This document shows, in pieces, positions 46,859 to 56,577 of a DNA stretch of 64,000 bases. A model generated the notes under the pieces. It worked only from the letters and a program-made list of their open reading frames with translations. It did not search any database and had not been told where the DNA came from. Origin of the DNA: Sporothrix humicola (taxonomy: Eukaryota > Ascomycota > Sordariomycetes > Ophiostomatales > Ophiostomataceae). The stretch is taken from the NCBI GenBank assembly GCA_021396245.1, contig WNYE01000071.1, positions 124,001 to 188,000 of the forward strand. The letters run 5' to 3'. Within the stretch, counting starts at the first letter, position 1. Each line of letters begins with the position of its first letter. The position numbers and the translations under genes were made by a program.

Positions 46859-48220
46859 GGCGACGATCAGCGTGAATGATGAGGCGGGGGCGCCGGTGGA
46901 GGAAAGAAGGGATGAGCCAGAGCACAGCCAAGCAACAAAGCAGAACGCGAGGGTTGGACTGCAGTGCTGATATTGCTCAGGCCGGTGCAGTCGCGGGCGG
47001 ACGCGGCGGCGTTCAAGGTGCGGCCTCCAAAGACGTCAAGGAAGGAGAGCACCGTGTTTGTGAAAGGAGTACGAAAAGGGAGGGGTTGGTGCGTCCGGAA
47101 GCGCGGCGAGTGGTGGCGATCGGGACGGGGAAGCACCAGAGATCGGCACCCCAATCAATAGACTCGGATGGGCGACGATGCTGCGATCGAGACATTCAGG
47201 TACGAAGCCGGGTTGGAGAGAATACTGGCGGCTGTTTGCGCGCGCGTCTCGGTGAGGTTGAAAAATGGCCCAAATAATAGAAATCGAAAAGCAGAAAGTA
47301 GAAAATTGAAGTAAGAAGTATGAAAGAAGAAACAGGAAAAAGACGAGCGGCCCAAAGAAGAAAAAGCGATGGGGTGTTGTAGGGAAAGCTTGGGCCGTTC
47401 GAAATAAGGCTCGTTGGGGGAGGGTGAAAAAAAGGGTAAAAATCAGTCAGAAATTTGGAAACTTTGATAGCCTGACCTACCTAAAGCGCCATGTTTATAT
47501 GTGACGTAAGGCTAGTTAGACACTGAATCGGCACGAGGCGAACGCTATATTGACGAAAGCACGTTCTGGGCCACGAAAGAGTGTGGGCGAGGGAGAAAAG
47601 GGAGAGGCTTGAGGTAAGCACGCGGCGAGGCTTTAAAAGGAGAGGGGATATGTCGACGAGATAGGAGAGACGAAATGAAAAGGAAGGAGTACGCAAACAG
47701 ACTTCCAATAATCAGAGAAACCAGAAAGAAAAAAACAACGGAGCTGAGATTGGACGGACTGGGGTCGTTGTACTGGGACGGGAAAGGGCTGGACGCGCTA
47801 ACGACCAGGACCCATTGCGCCTTCCAGGAACGCCGGGCCTTGCGCAGCTCCGCCCGACTATTTGCACATGCAGGGCTATCATGCTGCGGTCTCGGCAGCT
47901 CTTGCACCACACCCCTACACTGTTGCAATTTTGGTGTGGACAAGACCAGCAAAAAGTCATTAACACGGCGCCAGGGGTCACGGTCGCCGGCAGAGGCCCG
48001 GAAAGTGGTTACGAGGACGAAAATATGATTTGTTTGGGAATATTGTCATCGGCACTGCCCGAGTCCGCATTCTCGCTCAAGCGCGGAAACACCAGGGTTT
48101 AAGGCTCTGAGTCTTCCGAGCTGTTTTACACTCCGTTATTTTGCGGAACATGCCAGGTCTTTTTGCGAGGACGCGGCTACCTGGGCAGCAGCAACGGATT
48201 GGAGAGTGGAAGTGCATGAT

Positions 48221-48280
48221 TACGACGTATTGGACCCACCTTTGACGCTTCCCTTTAGTAGCTGGACGGAGTACGTCGTA
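48221..48280. repeat. Pair of intergenic words TACGACGTA / TACGTCGTA
   Basis: TACGACGTA at 48221-48229 and its reverse complement at 48272-48280. The second copy is embedded in GGAGTACGTCGTAAGGAGT, so half-sites of the other word (GGAGTA) flank it on both sides. No coding content. Confidence 0.75.
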
Positions 48281-49145
48281 AGGAGTATTATTGCTGCTAT
48301 TTCTTGGATGACAAAGGTATCTTGATTTGGCCAGTCCTAGCAGACACCGTGCACTCTTTTATCTTTCTTTTCTTTCAAATACTTTCTTTTCGCAGTTAGA
48401 GCTTCGTAGACGTACTAGATTGAAATAAAGCCATGAAGCCTCCACCCTGTAAGAATGGTTGGCATTATATACTTATCGTCCGTGTGCCTTACCCTTTTTC
48501 TTCTTCTTGTTCTTGTTCTTTTTTTGTTTTCTTTTCCCTCCCTTCTGTCACTCCCACTTGTTTCGTTTCATTTCCTTCCTTCTCAACAGAGTCTGTGGTG
48601 AGCTTTTTTCTCACTCCTCGTCGAATCAACCGTCCAGCCAAGCCACGCCAGAGATCCCGGCCAAGAGCCTATGGTCGAAATTCCAGGCTCGCCAGGCCAG
48701 CCAAGCGGGCAGCCAAGCAGCCAAGGTCTGGGTGGTGGCAAACGAGCATCCTGTGGGCCACGCGGAAGCCATGCCTTCAGTTTTTGATAAGTGCACAGTT
48801 TTTGCATGCCACATGCTGTACCGCACGGAAGTCGGGGTAAGATACGTACGACGTACATCGCACATTCACGGGTTTTCCTAAGCATTGTGCCAGCCGTCGT
48901 CAGAATACGGAGGACGGAATACATCGTAATAGAATAAAGAGATAAGAAAACAGCCACAAAAACTGGTTGGCCCACTAACAGGCTATTGGCGATACGAAAA
49001 CAACGAGGAGAATCAAGCACCCGTATCTGATGCCCCGTGCCTATAATACTTCATACCGTCTGTGATACTTGGCCCGAAATCGCGACTTATCGTCTCGGCG
49101 ACGCACGTCAGTCTATGTGGCGGCTGAAAGATAGAAGATTTGTTG

Positions 49146-49226
49146 TACGTCGTACATTCAGCACCAATTCTCAATGCACCTTACCAGTGACCAGTCTGAC
49201 CACGCAGGGCTTTCTCCTACGGAGTA
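49146..49226. repeat. Intergenic words TACGTCGTA and TACGGAGTA
   Basis: TACGTCGTA at 49146-49154 and TACGGAGTA at 49218-49226. Part of the cluster between NHA1 and PIF1; another TACGACGTA lies at 48847-48855. Confidence 0.75.
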
Positions 49227-49667
49227 TTATCCCCGTTGACCTTTCTCGACATCGCTCATTCTCTATGTGTAGCCGGACACTTGCGGGTTTTGGGCCGCCA
49301 TGCAGGGCACAGTCGATAAAAAAGTGCATTGAAGAGTTATACTGAGGAATCGGATTGAAGCACCGTGTCTATTGTACTCATCAGGTGTTCTCGGTATGTG
49401 CAGGACAGCGAGCTCGGGGGCCCGGTTTACTCGATTTTCTCACCGAGTGGCACTATACCCGACTGCCGTGGCCTGCATATGCCGACGCCTTGGCTACAGA
49501 CGCTGCACGTTGTCAGGCAGGCAGCTTCGGTTGCCATTGGGTGACATGAGCTGTTGCCCTGACCGAGGAACAAAAGAATTGAAAACATCGTCACGAGACC
49601 GCAAAGAACAATCATTAACAAAACCTGGTACCAGTTCACGTGCCCACGCGAATAATCAGACTGTAAT

Positions 49668-49683
49668 TACTCCGTACGTCGTA
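49668..49683. repeat. Overlapping composite of both intergenic words
   Basis: TACTCCGTA (49668-49676) and TACGTCGTA (49675-49683) overlap by two bases, forming a single 16-base unit followed by CGTATTA. This is the only place where both words fuse. Confidence 0.8.
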
Positions 49684-49935
49684 CGTATTATGTGATAGAA
49701 ATAAGGCACCCAGGGTGCCAAAGAGGGAGAAATAAATCCAGTCCGGGGCAGTTGTAGCCGATAGGTCGGTTTGTTTCAATTGCATGGAGTACTTGTCCGG
49801 CCGGTTCCCGGAGTCGCTTTCGGAGGAATGCTTCGTAAGATACCACCAGCCTTACATGAAAGTTCCCAAGTGAATTGAATTGAAGAAGTCGTGGGGTAAG
49901 AGAAGAAGAGAAAAAAAAGACACAATATGGGACTA

Positions 49936-49995
49936 CACGTGACCAATTAGCGTGTCTGGTGTGACTGAAATTGGCGGGGCCACTTGTAAACGCGT
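49936..49995 (+). promoter_or_regulatory. PIF1 promoter elements: E-box, CCAAT, MCB
   Basis: CACGTG at 49936-49941, CCAAT at 49943-49947 only one base further, ATTGG at 49970-49974, and the MluI cell-cycle box ACGCGT at 49990-49995, about 150 bases upstream of the first PIF1 ATG. MCB boxes are MBF sites that time S-phase genes, which suits a replication helicase. ACGCGT also occurs at two other intergenic sites, so one copy alone is weak evidence. Confidence 0.4.
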
Positions 49996-50145
49996 CGCGC
50001 TTTTTTGCACGTAGCCCTTTCGATGACCTTTAACCCTGTGTGAATTACACACACAGGCACAGTACCTTTCTTAGTCCCCTGCCGGCCTCCACAACACTGA
50101 CACGACAACAAACGCGATCATTGTGTCTTTCAACCGACTGTCTGT

Positions 50146-52939
50146 ATGAAGACAGGCGTGACCACCGTTTTGCGCATCCGACTTGCAGCCGTAAGGGGGA
50201 CAACATCACAAACCGCTTCTTTTTCTTGCTCCGTCTCCAACACCGTTGCTCGCCGTACTTGGACATCGAGCACTGTCCCCGTTGCGGCTGCAGCAATGTT
50301 CGTTCGGGCGACAAAGACCCCGAACCCGGCGAGCAGACCGCCCTCTGCTGCCTCTGATGAAAGAACCTCTCAGATGTCTTCTGGCCTGGGCAGGTCTGCC
50401 TCGATGGCCTCTTCTAATTCGACCAATGCCTCAATCAGCGACTTCTACAAGAAGCCTCTGTCAGGTACTTCCCAAGCTTCGACCTTCAGGCGCCAGCCGC
50501 TATTCAACCCGCCCAGACCTCACCCTTCGATCATTGCACAACCATTGCACAATCGCTCACCCAATGCGGCTTCTGCCATCGCGGCCAAGGGACATACAAG
50601 CACCGGCGGCCTTGCCGCTCTTTGCGGTAGATCCGACTCTTTCACAGAGAAGCCACTACTGGCTGCTGGTACGAAAACGAGTGCCCTGACAGAGGCAACG
50701 GATGAAGAGCTTTTGGCACTCGGCTTTTGCCCAGACGATTTTGCCGACGATGAGAATCTTGACCTTGATATCCCATGCGCTTTGCCCCCCGTGAAGGCGG
50801 CTCCAACGTCACACGTATCATCGGGAAGCCTCAACTCTTCATTCTCGCGGCCATCCCAGCAATCCACATACCTTGCTTTGCAAGACATCTCGCCACATCG
50901 CGCTGATCTTGCATCTTCGACTTCTACCAAGCGCGCCTCCTCGGATAGCACCACCGCTGCCTCTCCGCAACCAGTCAAGAAAAAACGGACTATGCCAAAA
51001 ACATGGTCGAAACCGGCGGAACAGGAGGCGTCACAGATCTCTGCAACTCCGTCGTCCAAAGCGTCAGGTGCGATTTGGGATGCGACTGCCAGTGCAGTGA
51101 AGGCCCAGAAAAAGCAGCTCAAGGACTTGTCAAGAAGGCAGGCGCCTACTAGCTTTGGCGATGAATCGGGCCTGCTTGAAGCCAAAAGCTCCCACGATCT
51201 TATCAGCGAAATTAGCTCTCTGCCGAAGCCTTCCGGGCCCATGACGCTGAGCAACGAGCAGCAGCATGTCAAAAACCTCGTTTGCTTCAAGAAGGCGAGC
51301 GTGTTCTTCACTGGGCCGGCTGGAACAGGCAAGTCCGTTCTGATGAGAGCAATTATTGAAGATTTGCGCACAAAGTATGCCAAGGATCCAGAGCAGCTTG
51401 GCGTCACTGCCTCGACTGGTCTGGCGGCCTGCAATATTGGTGGCATGACACTTCACAGCTTTGCCGGTATTGGTCTCGGCAAAGAGGACGCAAACACTCT
51501 TATCCGCAAAATTCGGCAAAACCCGAAGGCGAGAAACCGCTGGTTGAAGACCAAGACGCTTGTCATCGACGAGATCTCCATGGTTGATGGCGATCTTTTT
51601 GACAAGCTTTCTCAGATCGGACGTACCATCCGTAAAAACGGTCGCCCCTGGGGTGGCATCCAGCTTGTCCTAACCGGAGACTTTTTTCAGTTGCCCCCGG
51701 TGCCTGACCGCGAAAAGCGTGATGTGAAGTTTGCATTTGAAGCATCGACATGGGGAGATTCTATCGACCACACCATTGGCCTGACCGAAGTGTTCCGCCA
51801 AAGGGATCCAGGTAAGTTTACAAGCAATAATCTTCAGACACATTGCAATTACGAGAAGATGACTTTGCTGACGTTTCCCCCTCTCCGATCATTTTCTTCA
51901 ACAGAATTTGCTCAAATGCTCAACGAAATGCGTCTTGGCCGGATCAGCGAGCAGACTGTACAAACTTTCAAATCACTTTCAAGGCCCCTCCACTTCGATG
52001 ATGGCCTTGAAGTAACAGAACTGTAGGTATACCGCACTTTTCCCCACCCCTCTTCTATGATCCCCTCTTGCTGACTTTATTTCTTTTCTCAGGTTCCCAA
52101 CAAGACAAGAAGTTGAGTCTTCCAACGAACGACGGCTTCGAGGCTTAGGCCACAAATCTATGGTCTACGAAGCACTGGACACAGGAGAACTTGCCTTACG
52201 TGAAAAGCTGCTCCAGAACATGATGGCGCCCAAGAGGCTTGAACTTCGCGTTGGTGCGCAAGTAATGCTTATCAAGAACATGGACGAAACACTCGTTAAT
52301 GGCTCTCTTGGCACGGTCGAAAAGTTCATGACAGAAAGCGAGTATATGGACCTCGATGTTGGCTCTGTGCTTGCCGATCCCGACGTCAAGAAGAGAACCA
52401 GTGTCCTGAATAGCTATTTGAATAGCTCAACCTTGACAGGCAATGGCGATGGGAACCCAGGAAACACCGGTCGCCTCTTCCCCTACGTTTTGTTTCACGG
52501 TATCGCGGGCACCGCTCGCGGCATACTTATCCGTCCCGAGGAGTGGAAGTCGGAACTGCCAAACGGCACCGTCCAAGCTTCGCGCACCCAGCTTCCTCTG
52601 ATTCTAGCGTGGGCCCTTTCCATTCACAAAGCCCAGGGGCAGACGCTGGAACGAGTCAAGGTGAATCTTGGCAAGGTGTTTGAAAAGGGCCAAGCATACG
52701 TGGCCCTCAGTCGTGCCACAACAAAGCACGGCCTCCAGGTGCTGAATTTCGACAAACACAAGGTGATGGCTCATCCCAAGGTGGTTTCGTTTTACGGTAG
52801 ACTATCCAGCGCCGAATCTGCCTTGAAGGGCAAGCGTGGAAATGCATCAATCCTAGCCTTCACCAACAAATCGTCAGTCAAGGCTGATGAGGTCTCTACG
52901 ATACAAAAGACGGCTAGGGCTGCCTTTGGGACAGGCTAG
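50146..52939 (+). CDS. PIF1: Pif1-family 5'-3' DNA helicase
   Basis: Superfamily 1B helicase acting at telomeres, G-quadruplexes, Okazaki fragments and mitochondrial DNA. Three exons: 50146-51811, 51905-52022 and 52093-52939 (876 aa). Walker A GPAGTGKS at about 390-397; then TASTGLAACNIGGMTLHSFAG, Walker B VIDEISMVD, GDFFQLPPVP, TEVFRQRDP, the C-terminal RecA-like half VGAQVMLIKNMDETLVNGSLG and motif VI AWALSIHKAQGQTLERV with YVALSRATT. The second donor is GTAGGT at 52023; reading on would hit a stop at 52024. The N-terminal ~380 residues are Ser/Pro-rich and divergent. Two starts are plausible: 50146, giving a 50-residue Arg/Ser/Thr-rich presequence in weak context, and 50296 (MFVRATKTPNPAS) in better context. 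This suggests mitochondrial and nuclear forms, as in yeast. A 5' intron from GTAAGG (50190) to CTGCAG (50293) cannot be excluded. Confidence 0.95.
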
Positions 52940-53627
52940 GCGCGTGGGGGTCTTTGTTGGGGGCGTTTGTGCGTTTGTTGTTTTTTGAAGGAATTTGTTT
53001 ATTGCAAAGGAGTTTTTATTGCATAGCTATCTGGCCGTGGTCTAGCCTCTCATATCATCCAATGCAGGTTATAGAATATTTACGTCTACCAAAGCACATT
53101 GATTAATTCGCTTACAATTGGCTATCGCTAACGAGCGGATGGTGCTCAACACAGCACAAATTTGCAGCTCCATCAGGGCACGGCGTATTACATAGGGCGA
53201 ACTGTAAATACACGTTGATATTATTTTCTCACTGCCTTCATTGTGAACGGATCTCAGGTCAAAACATGAATTACGAATGTAATATTGAGGGTGTGACGAG
53301 GATGTGAGGTGTGACATGTAAGAGGACAGTGTGTAAACAGTGTTCAGACTATTTCCACTGTCTTAATCGATAAGCTTGCGTCTATTGCTTAAACGACCGA
53401 CCGTGACAGTTCGGCATAGATTTAGTGCTTTCTCACGAGGGAACAACCACAACTTGTCTATGCCTGGAGACCGGCCTTTTGTCTTTTTATTCGATCCATC
53501 ATCCAACGCTCGCATTTGCCCCTAGAAGCGGGCCCCATTTCCTGCAAAACAGCCCTCCAGAAAAGGGTGTCACTTTCCTCCCGTCGCAACCATCACAACC
53601 AGACATTCGAAAATCCAGACCTCAGGC
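52940..53627. other. Intergenic, PIF1 3' region and EDC3 promoter
   Basis: T-rich 3' end after PIF1, then mixed sequence. The ~100 bases before 53628 are C/A-rich and hold no ATG, the likely EDC3 leader. No other gene seen. Confidence 0.6.
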
Positions 53628-56177
53628 ATGGCGAGCGAGTTCTTGCAAATGGTTGTGGTAGTAGAGCTGCGGAATCCACCCGAGCGACTTCACGGATCGG
53701 TGACAGGCGTGGAGGCCGGACAAAGTCTGACACTTAGCAATGGTAAGTTCCCATGATACTCTTCCGAATCCCGAACTCTTTGAAAAGGTTCAGCAAGTTT
53801 GCTGCGTCATCCTTGTACAATTGCTTATATGCTTATACAATTCAGTCTGGTCACTCAATAGTCAGACATGGCGCCAGCACATCATTGTCGACCCAGCAAA
53901 CATCATTGAAATATTCGACGCCAGCAAAGACCCGCGTTACTCCTATCCTCCTCCACCACCTGTCTCAGCCTCACATCTCGAGTATGCTCCTGCTCCAGCA
54001 AATACGACGAAACCCGAACAGACCCCAATATCACCTGCACTCGGTGACCCGGCTATCCTTTCGTTTAGACCACGCGCGGATCGACCAGGATCCAGCCTTA
54101 GCCAGAACAGATCTCAGAACAGATCAGCCAGCCAAACGCGCGGAATTACAACGGACACCACGAATTTTTCGCAGCCTCCAGTATATGCATTGCCCGGTGC
54201 TTCTGCCCAGGCTACATCACGAAATGCAACTCCTGTGTCTTCAAAAACGAACGTAGGAAGCAACTTACGTGCCCCTGTTCTCACCCAAACAAACAACGCG
54301 CAGACTGTCGATGCCTCTTTAGAGCGACCTGTTGCTTCGTTAGCACCTCCTCAAAACACTCAGAATCCTGATGGAACACCTAAAGCACGGAGGCGGCAGC
54401 GCCAACAGCGAGGCTCTAAAAACAACGGCGCGGGTGACAGTGTGGACTTGACACCGGACCGTCAAAAACAACCTGGACAGGGGAAAGGCTGGAGGGAGAC
54501 GCCAATGCTGCAGAGCACCGCTTCTTTCCAGCCATTTAACTCTCTTAAGAAATCTAACAGGCGTGAAAAGTCAACACAGGATAACGGATGGGCATCGGAG
54601 GATGTGACTGACGTTCAGGAAATGGGCGACTTCGATTTCGAGGAAAGCCTCGCAAAATTCGACAAGCGCACTCTGTTCGACCAAATGCGCAAAGACGACC
54701 AAATTAACGACGCCGACAGGCTGGTGACGCACAATCGAAGACCGGGAACCAACGGGGGTAAAAATTACCACCATACGGAGAACGTTCTCGGCGTGCCCTT
54801 GCCATCGTCCACAGTGGCACCAAGGGTTGTCACAAAAGAGCCACAGACCGTGTCACAGGACTTTTGGAATAGTGAAGCCGACGACACACGCACTTCGGGC
54901 GCACCAGGTAACGGGGCGGTCGGTGGTCTAGGCGGTGGGGATCGTTTAAGTGGCCGAGAGCTGGGAAGTCGACAAGGTTCACGCCGGGGCGACAGCAAAG
55001 TTTCAACTACACGGCGATCTCAATCAAGGAAAGCCAGCGCCGGAACCGTTGGGCAAGGGCCGTCAAGGGTCAACTCGATTGCTGTATGTTACACCCCATA
55101 TCGCCATTGTCATATCTCCATCATGGAACCGTAACTAACGCCACTCAGCAAGCATCATCTGCTTTTTCAACAACCCAGCATTTTTACGTCTTGCCATCAG
55201 AGCGACGTCTTGACACGGTCTCGGCACTACAAATGCTCAATGTAGAGAACATTGCGCACAACGAACTCGGCCTGACTGAGGACATGATGACAGAAAATGC
55301 TGGCCGCGGGATCGCCGAGGTGGCTATTGGTACTCTTTCCGATCCGGCGAACAAAATTCGTCTGGAGCAGGCTGATCTGCATAGCGATGGGGCTTCTTCT
55401 GTCCTGGCCCATGGTACGCCAGCACCTACAATCGTTATTTTGGCAGGCAACAACAAATCCGGAACAAGGGCTGTGGCCGGCGGCAGGCATTTGCGGAACA
55501 AGGGGATCAACGTACTCCTATGCGTCGTTGGAATTGAGCGTGGAGAGCGTGAACTTTTGGACGATTTGCGCCAGCAGATCCGCCTCTACCGAAATTTTGG
55601 TGGCCGTATCTACAACAAAAACGACATGTTTGAGCAACTCCGCAAAACGGTCATCCCAACACTTACTATCGACACACCGCGAACTGCTGCAAGCGGCAAG
55701 GTTCCGGCGGTCACATTGATTATCGATGCCCTTCTGGGACTGGTTGTGTCTTTCGACGAACTACGCACTGGTGACCAGGCCACCGTCTACGAGTTAATGG
55801 AATGGGCCAACCGAAACGAAGCTTTTGTCCTCGCAGTCGATGTGCCGACCGGTATTGACCCCAGCTCTGGTTATGTCAGTATCATAGATGGAGCGCGCCT
55901 GTACGTGCGTCCGCGTTATATCATTGCGTTGGGAGCGCCTAAGCGTGGCCTGCTGGAGGCCATGGTTGCAGCAGAGATGGAAGACTCTGCGGAAGGAGAG
56001 GCAGCAGTAGTTGACGATCAGGCTCTTGACTGGAGGCTGTTTGTTGCCGACATTGGCCTAGGTGCAGCGGTCTGGAAAAAAGCCGGCACAAAGATTCGCC
56101 GCGGAATCGACTTTGACGAGAAATGGGTGTTGGAGATGAAGTATCGGGGATTGGAAACAGAAGACGAGTCTATGTAG
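53628..56177 (+). CDS. EDC3: Enhancer of mRNA decapping Edc3
   Basis: P-body scaffold that activates Dcp2 and binds Dhh1. Three exons: 53628-53742, 53846-55083 and 55149-56177 (793 aa). Exon 1 (ATG context AGGCATGGC) begins the N-terminal LSm domain (MASEFLQMVVVVELRNPPE, VTGVEAGQSLTLSN), completed in exon 2 by QHIIVDPANIIEIFD. The exon 2 acceptor at 53845 is the only nearby AG that fits phase. A Pro/Ser/Asn-rich linker follows, then the FDF motif at about 300-350 (DFDFEESLAKFDKRTLFDQM), the Dhh1-binding element. The C-terminal YjeF_N domain at about 470-760 is a dimerising Rossmann-like fold: VSALQMLNVENIAHNELGL, MTENAGRGIAEVAI, VILAGNNKSGTRAVAGGRHL, VDVPTGIDPSSG. It converges with the HAM1-like gene 400 bases downstream. 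Confidence 0.94.
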
Positions 56178-56577
56178 GATTCACCCCCCGACTGCTCGTT
56201 ATTTTATTTTTGTATTGCAGCGTTCCTGGTCTTCTCCTGCTTATATTTATCTGTTTTTGTGCACGGTGTTGGGTTGCATCATTCGGCGTTTCGAGGGGTA
56301 TAGCCCCGGACTATGAACGACGAATCCCTCATAGGATCGAACTATCATAGCATATTGCACTTTGCATTGCGGAGACTTATTGAAGAATGATGTATAAGGT
56401 TTAAATATATTAGGACTGGGTACGAGTTAAGACTAAAAAGCAACAGGTATGAGCAAAATATAGGGAAAGAAAAAAGAGCAGGTAAAAAAAAAAAAAAAAA
56501 AACAGCGTCCATCTCCTTTCATGAGAAGGGGTATCATTTAATCCAAACCCTTCCTTCTACCACACATACTTGGCTCC
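56178..56577. other. Intergenic, convergent 3' ends
   Basis: 400 bases between the stop codons of EDC3 (+) and the HAM1-like gene (-). A/T-rich, with an A19 run at 56484-56502. On the minus strand that run is T-rich and lies upstream of the HAM1-like poly(A) region. No gene seen. Confidence 0.65.
56484..56502. repeat. A19 homopolymer
   Basis: Nineteen consecutive A residues in the convergent spacer between EDC3 and the HAM1-like gene. Confidence 0.95.

Larger units (their letters stand above)
46859..50145. other. Long divergent intergenic region, NHA1 to PIF1
   Basis: 3.3 kb without a supportable gene. The NHA1 leader (A/G-rich on +) runs to about 47,750. A CCAGCCAAGC-type direct repeat lies around 48,635-48,725. 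The 48,200-49,700 section is the densest place in the window for the recurring TACGACGTA and TACGGAGTA words (seven exact copies). The PIF1 promoter with CACGTG, CCAAT and ACGCGT lies at 49,936-49,995. A possible six-codon upstream frame starts at ATG 50018. The 135-codon + frame at 48433-48840 has no domain and is rejected. Confidence 0.55.

Noticed and set aside
48433..48840. 135-codon + strand frame with basic C-terminal half
   Set aside because: Composition follows T-rich leader and CCAGCCAAGC repeats; no domain or splice support.
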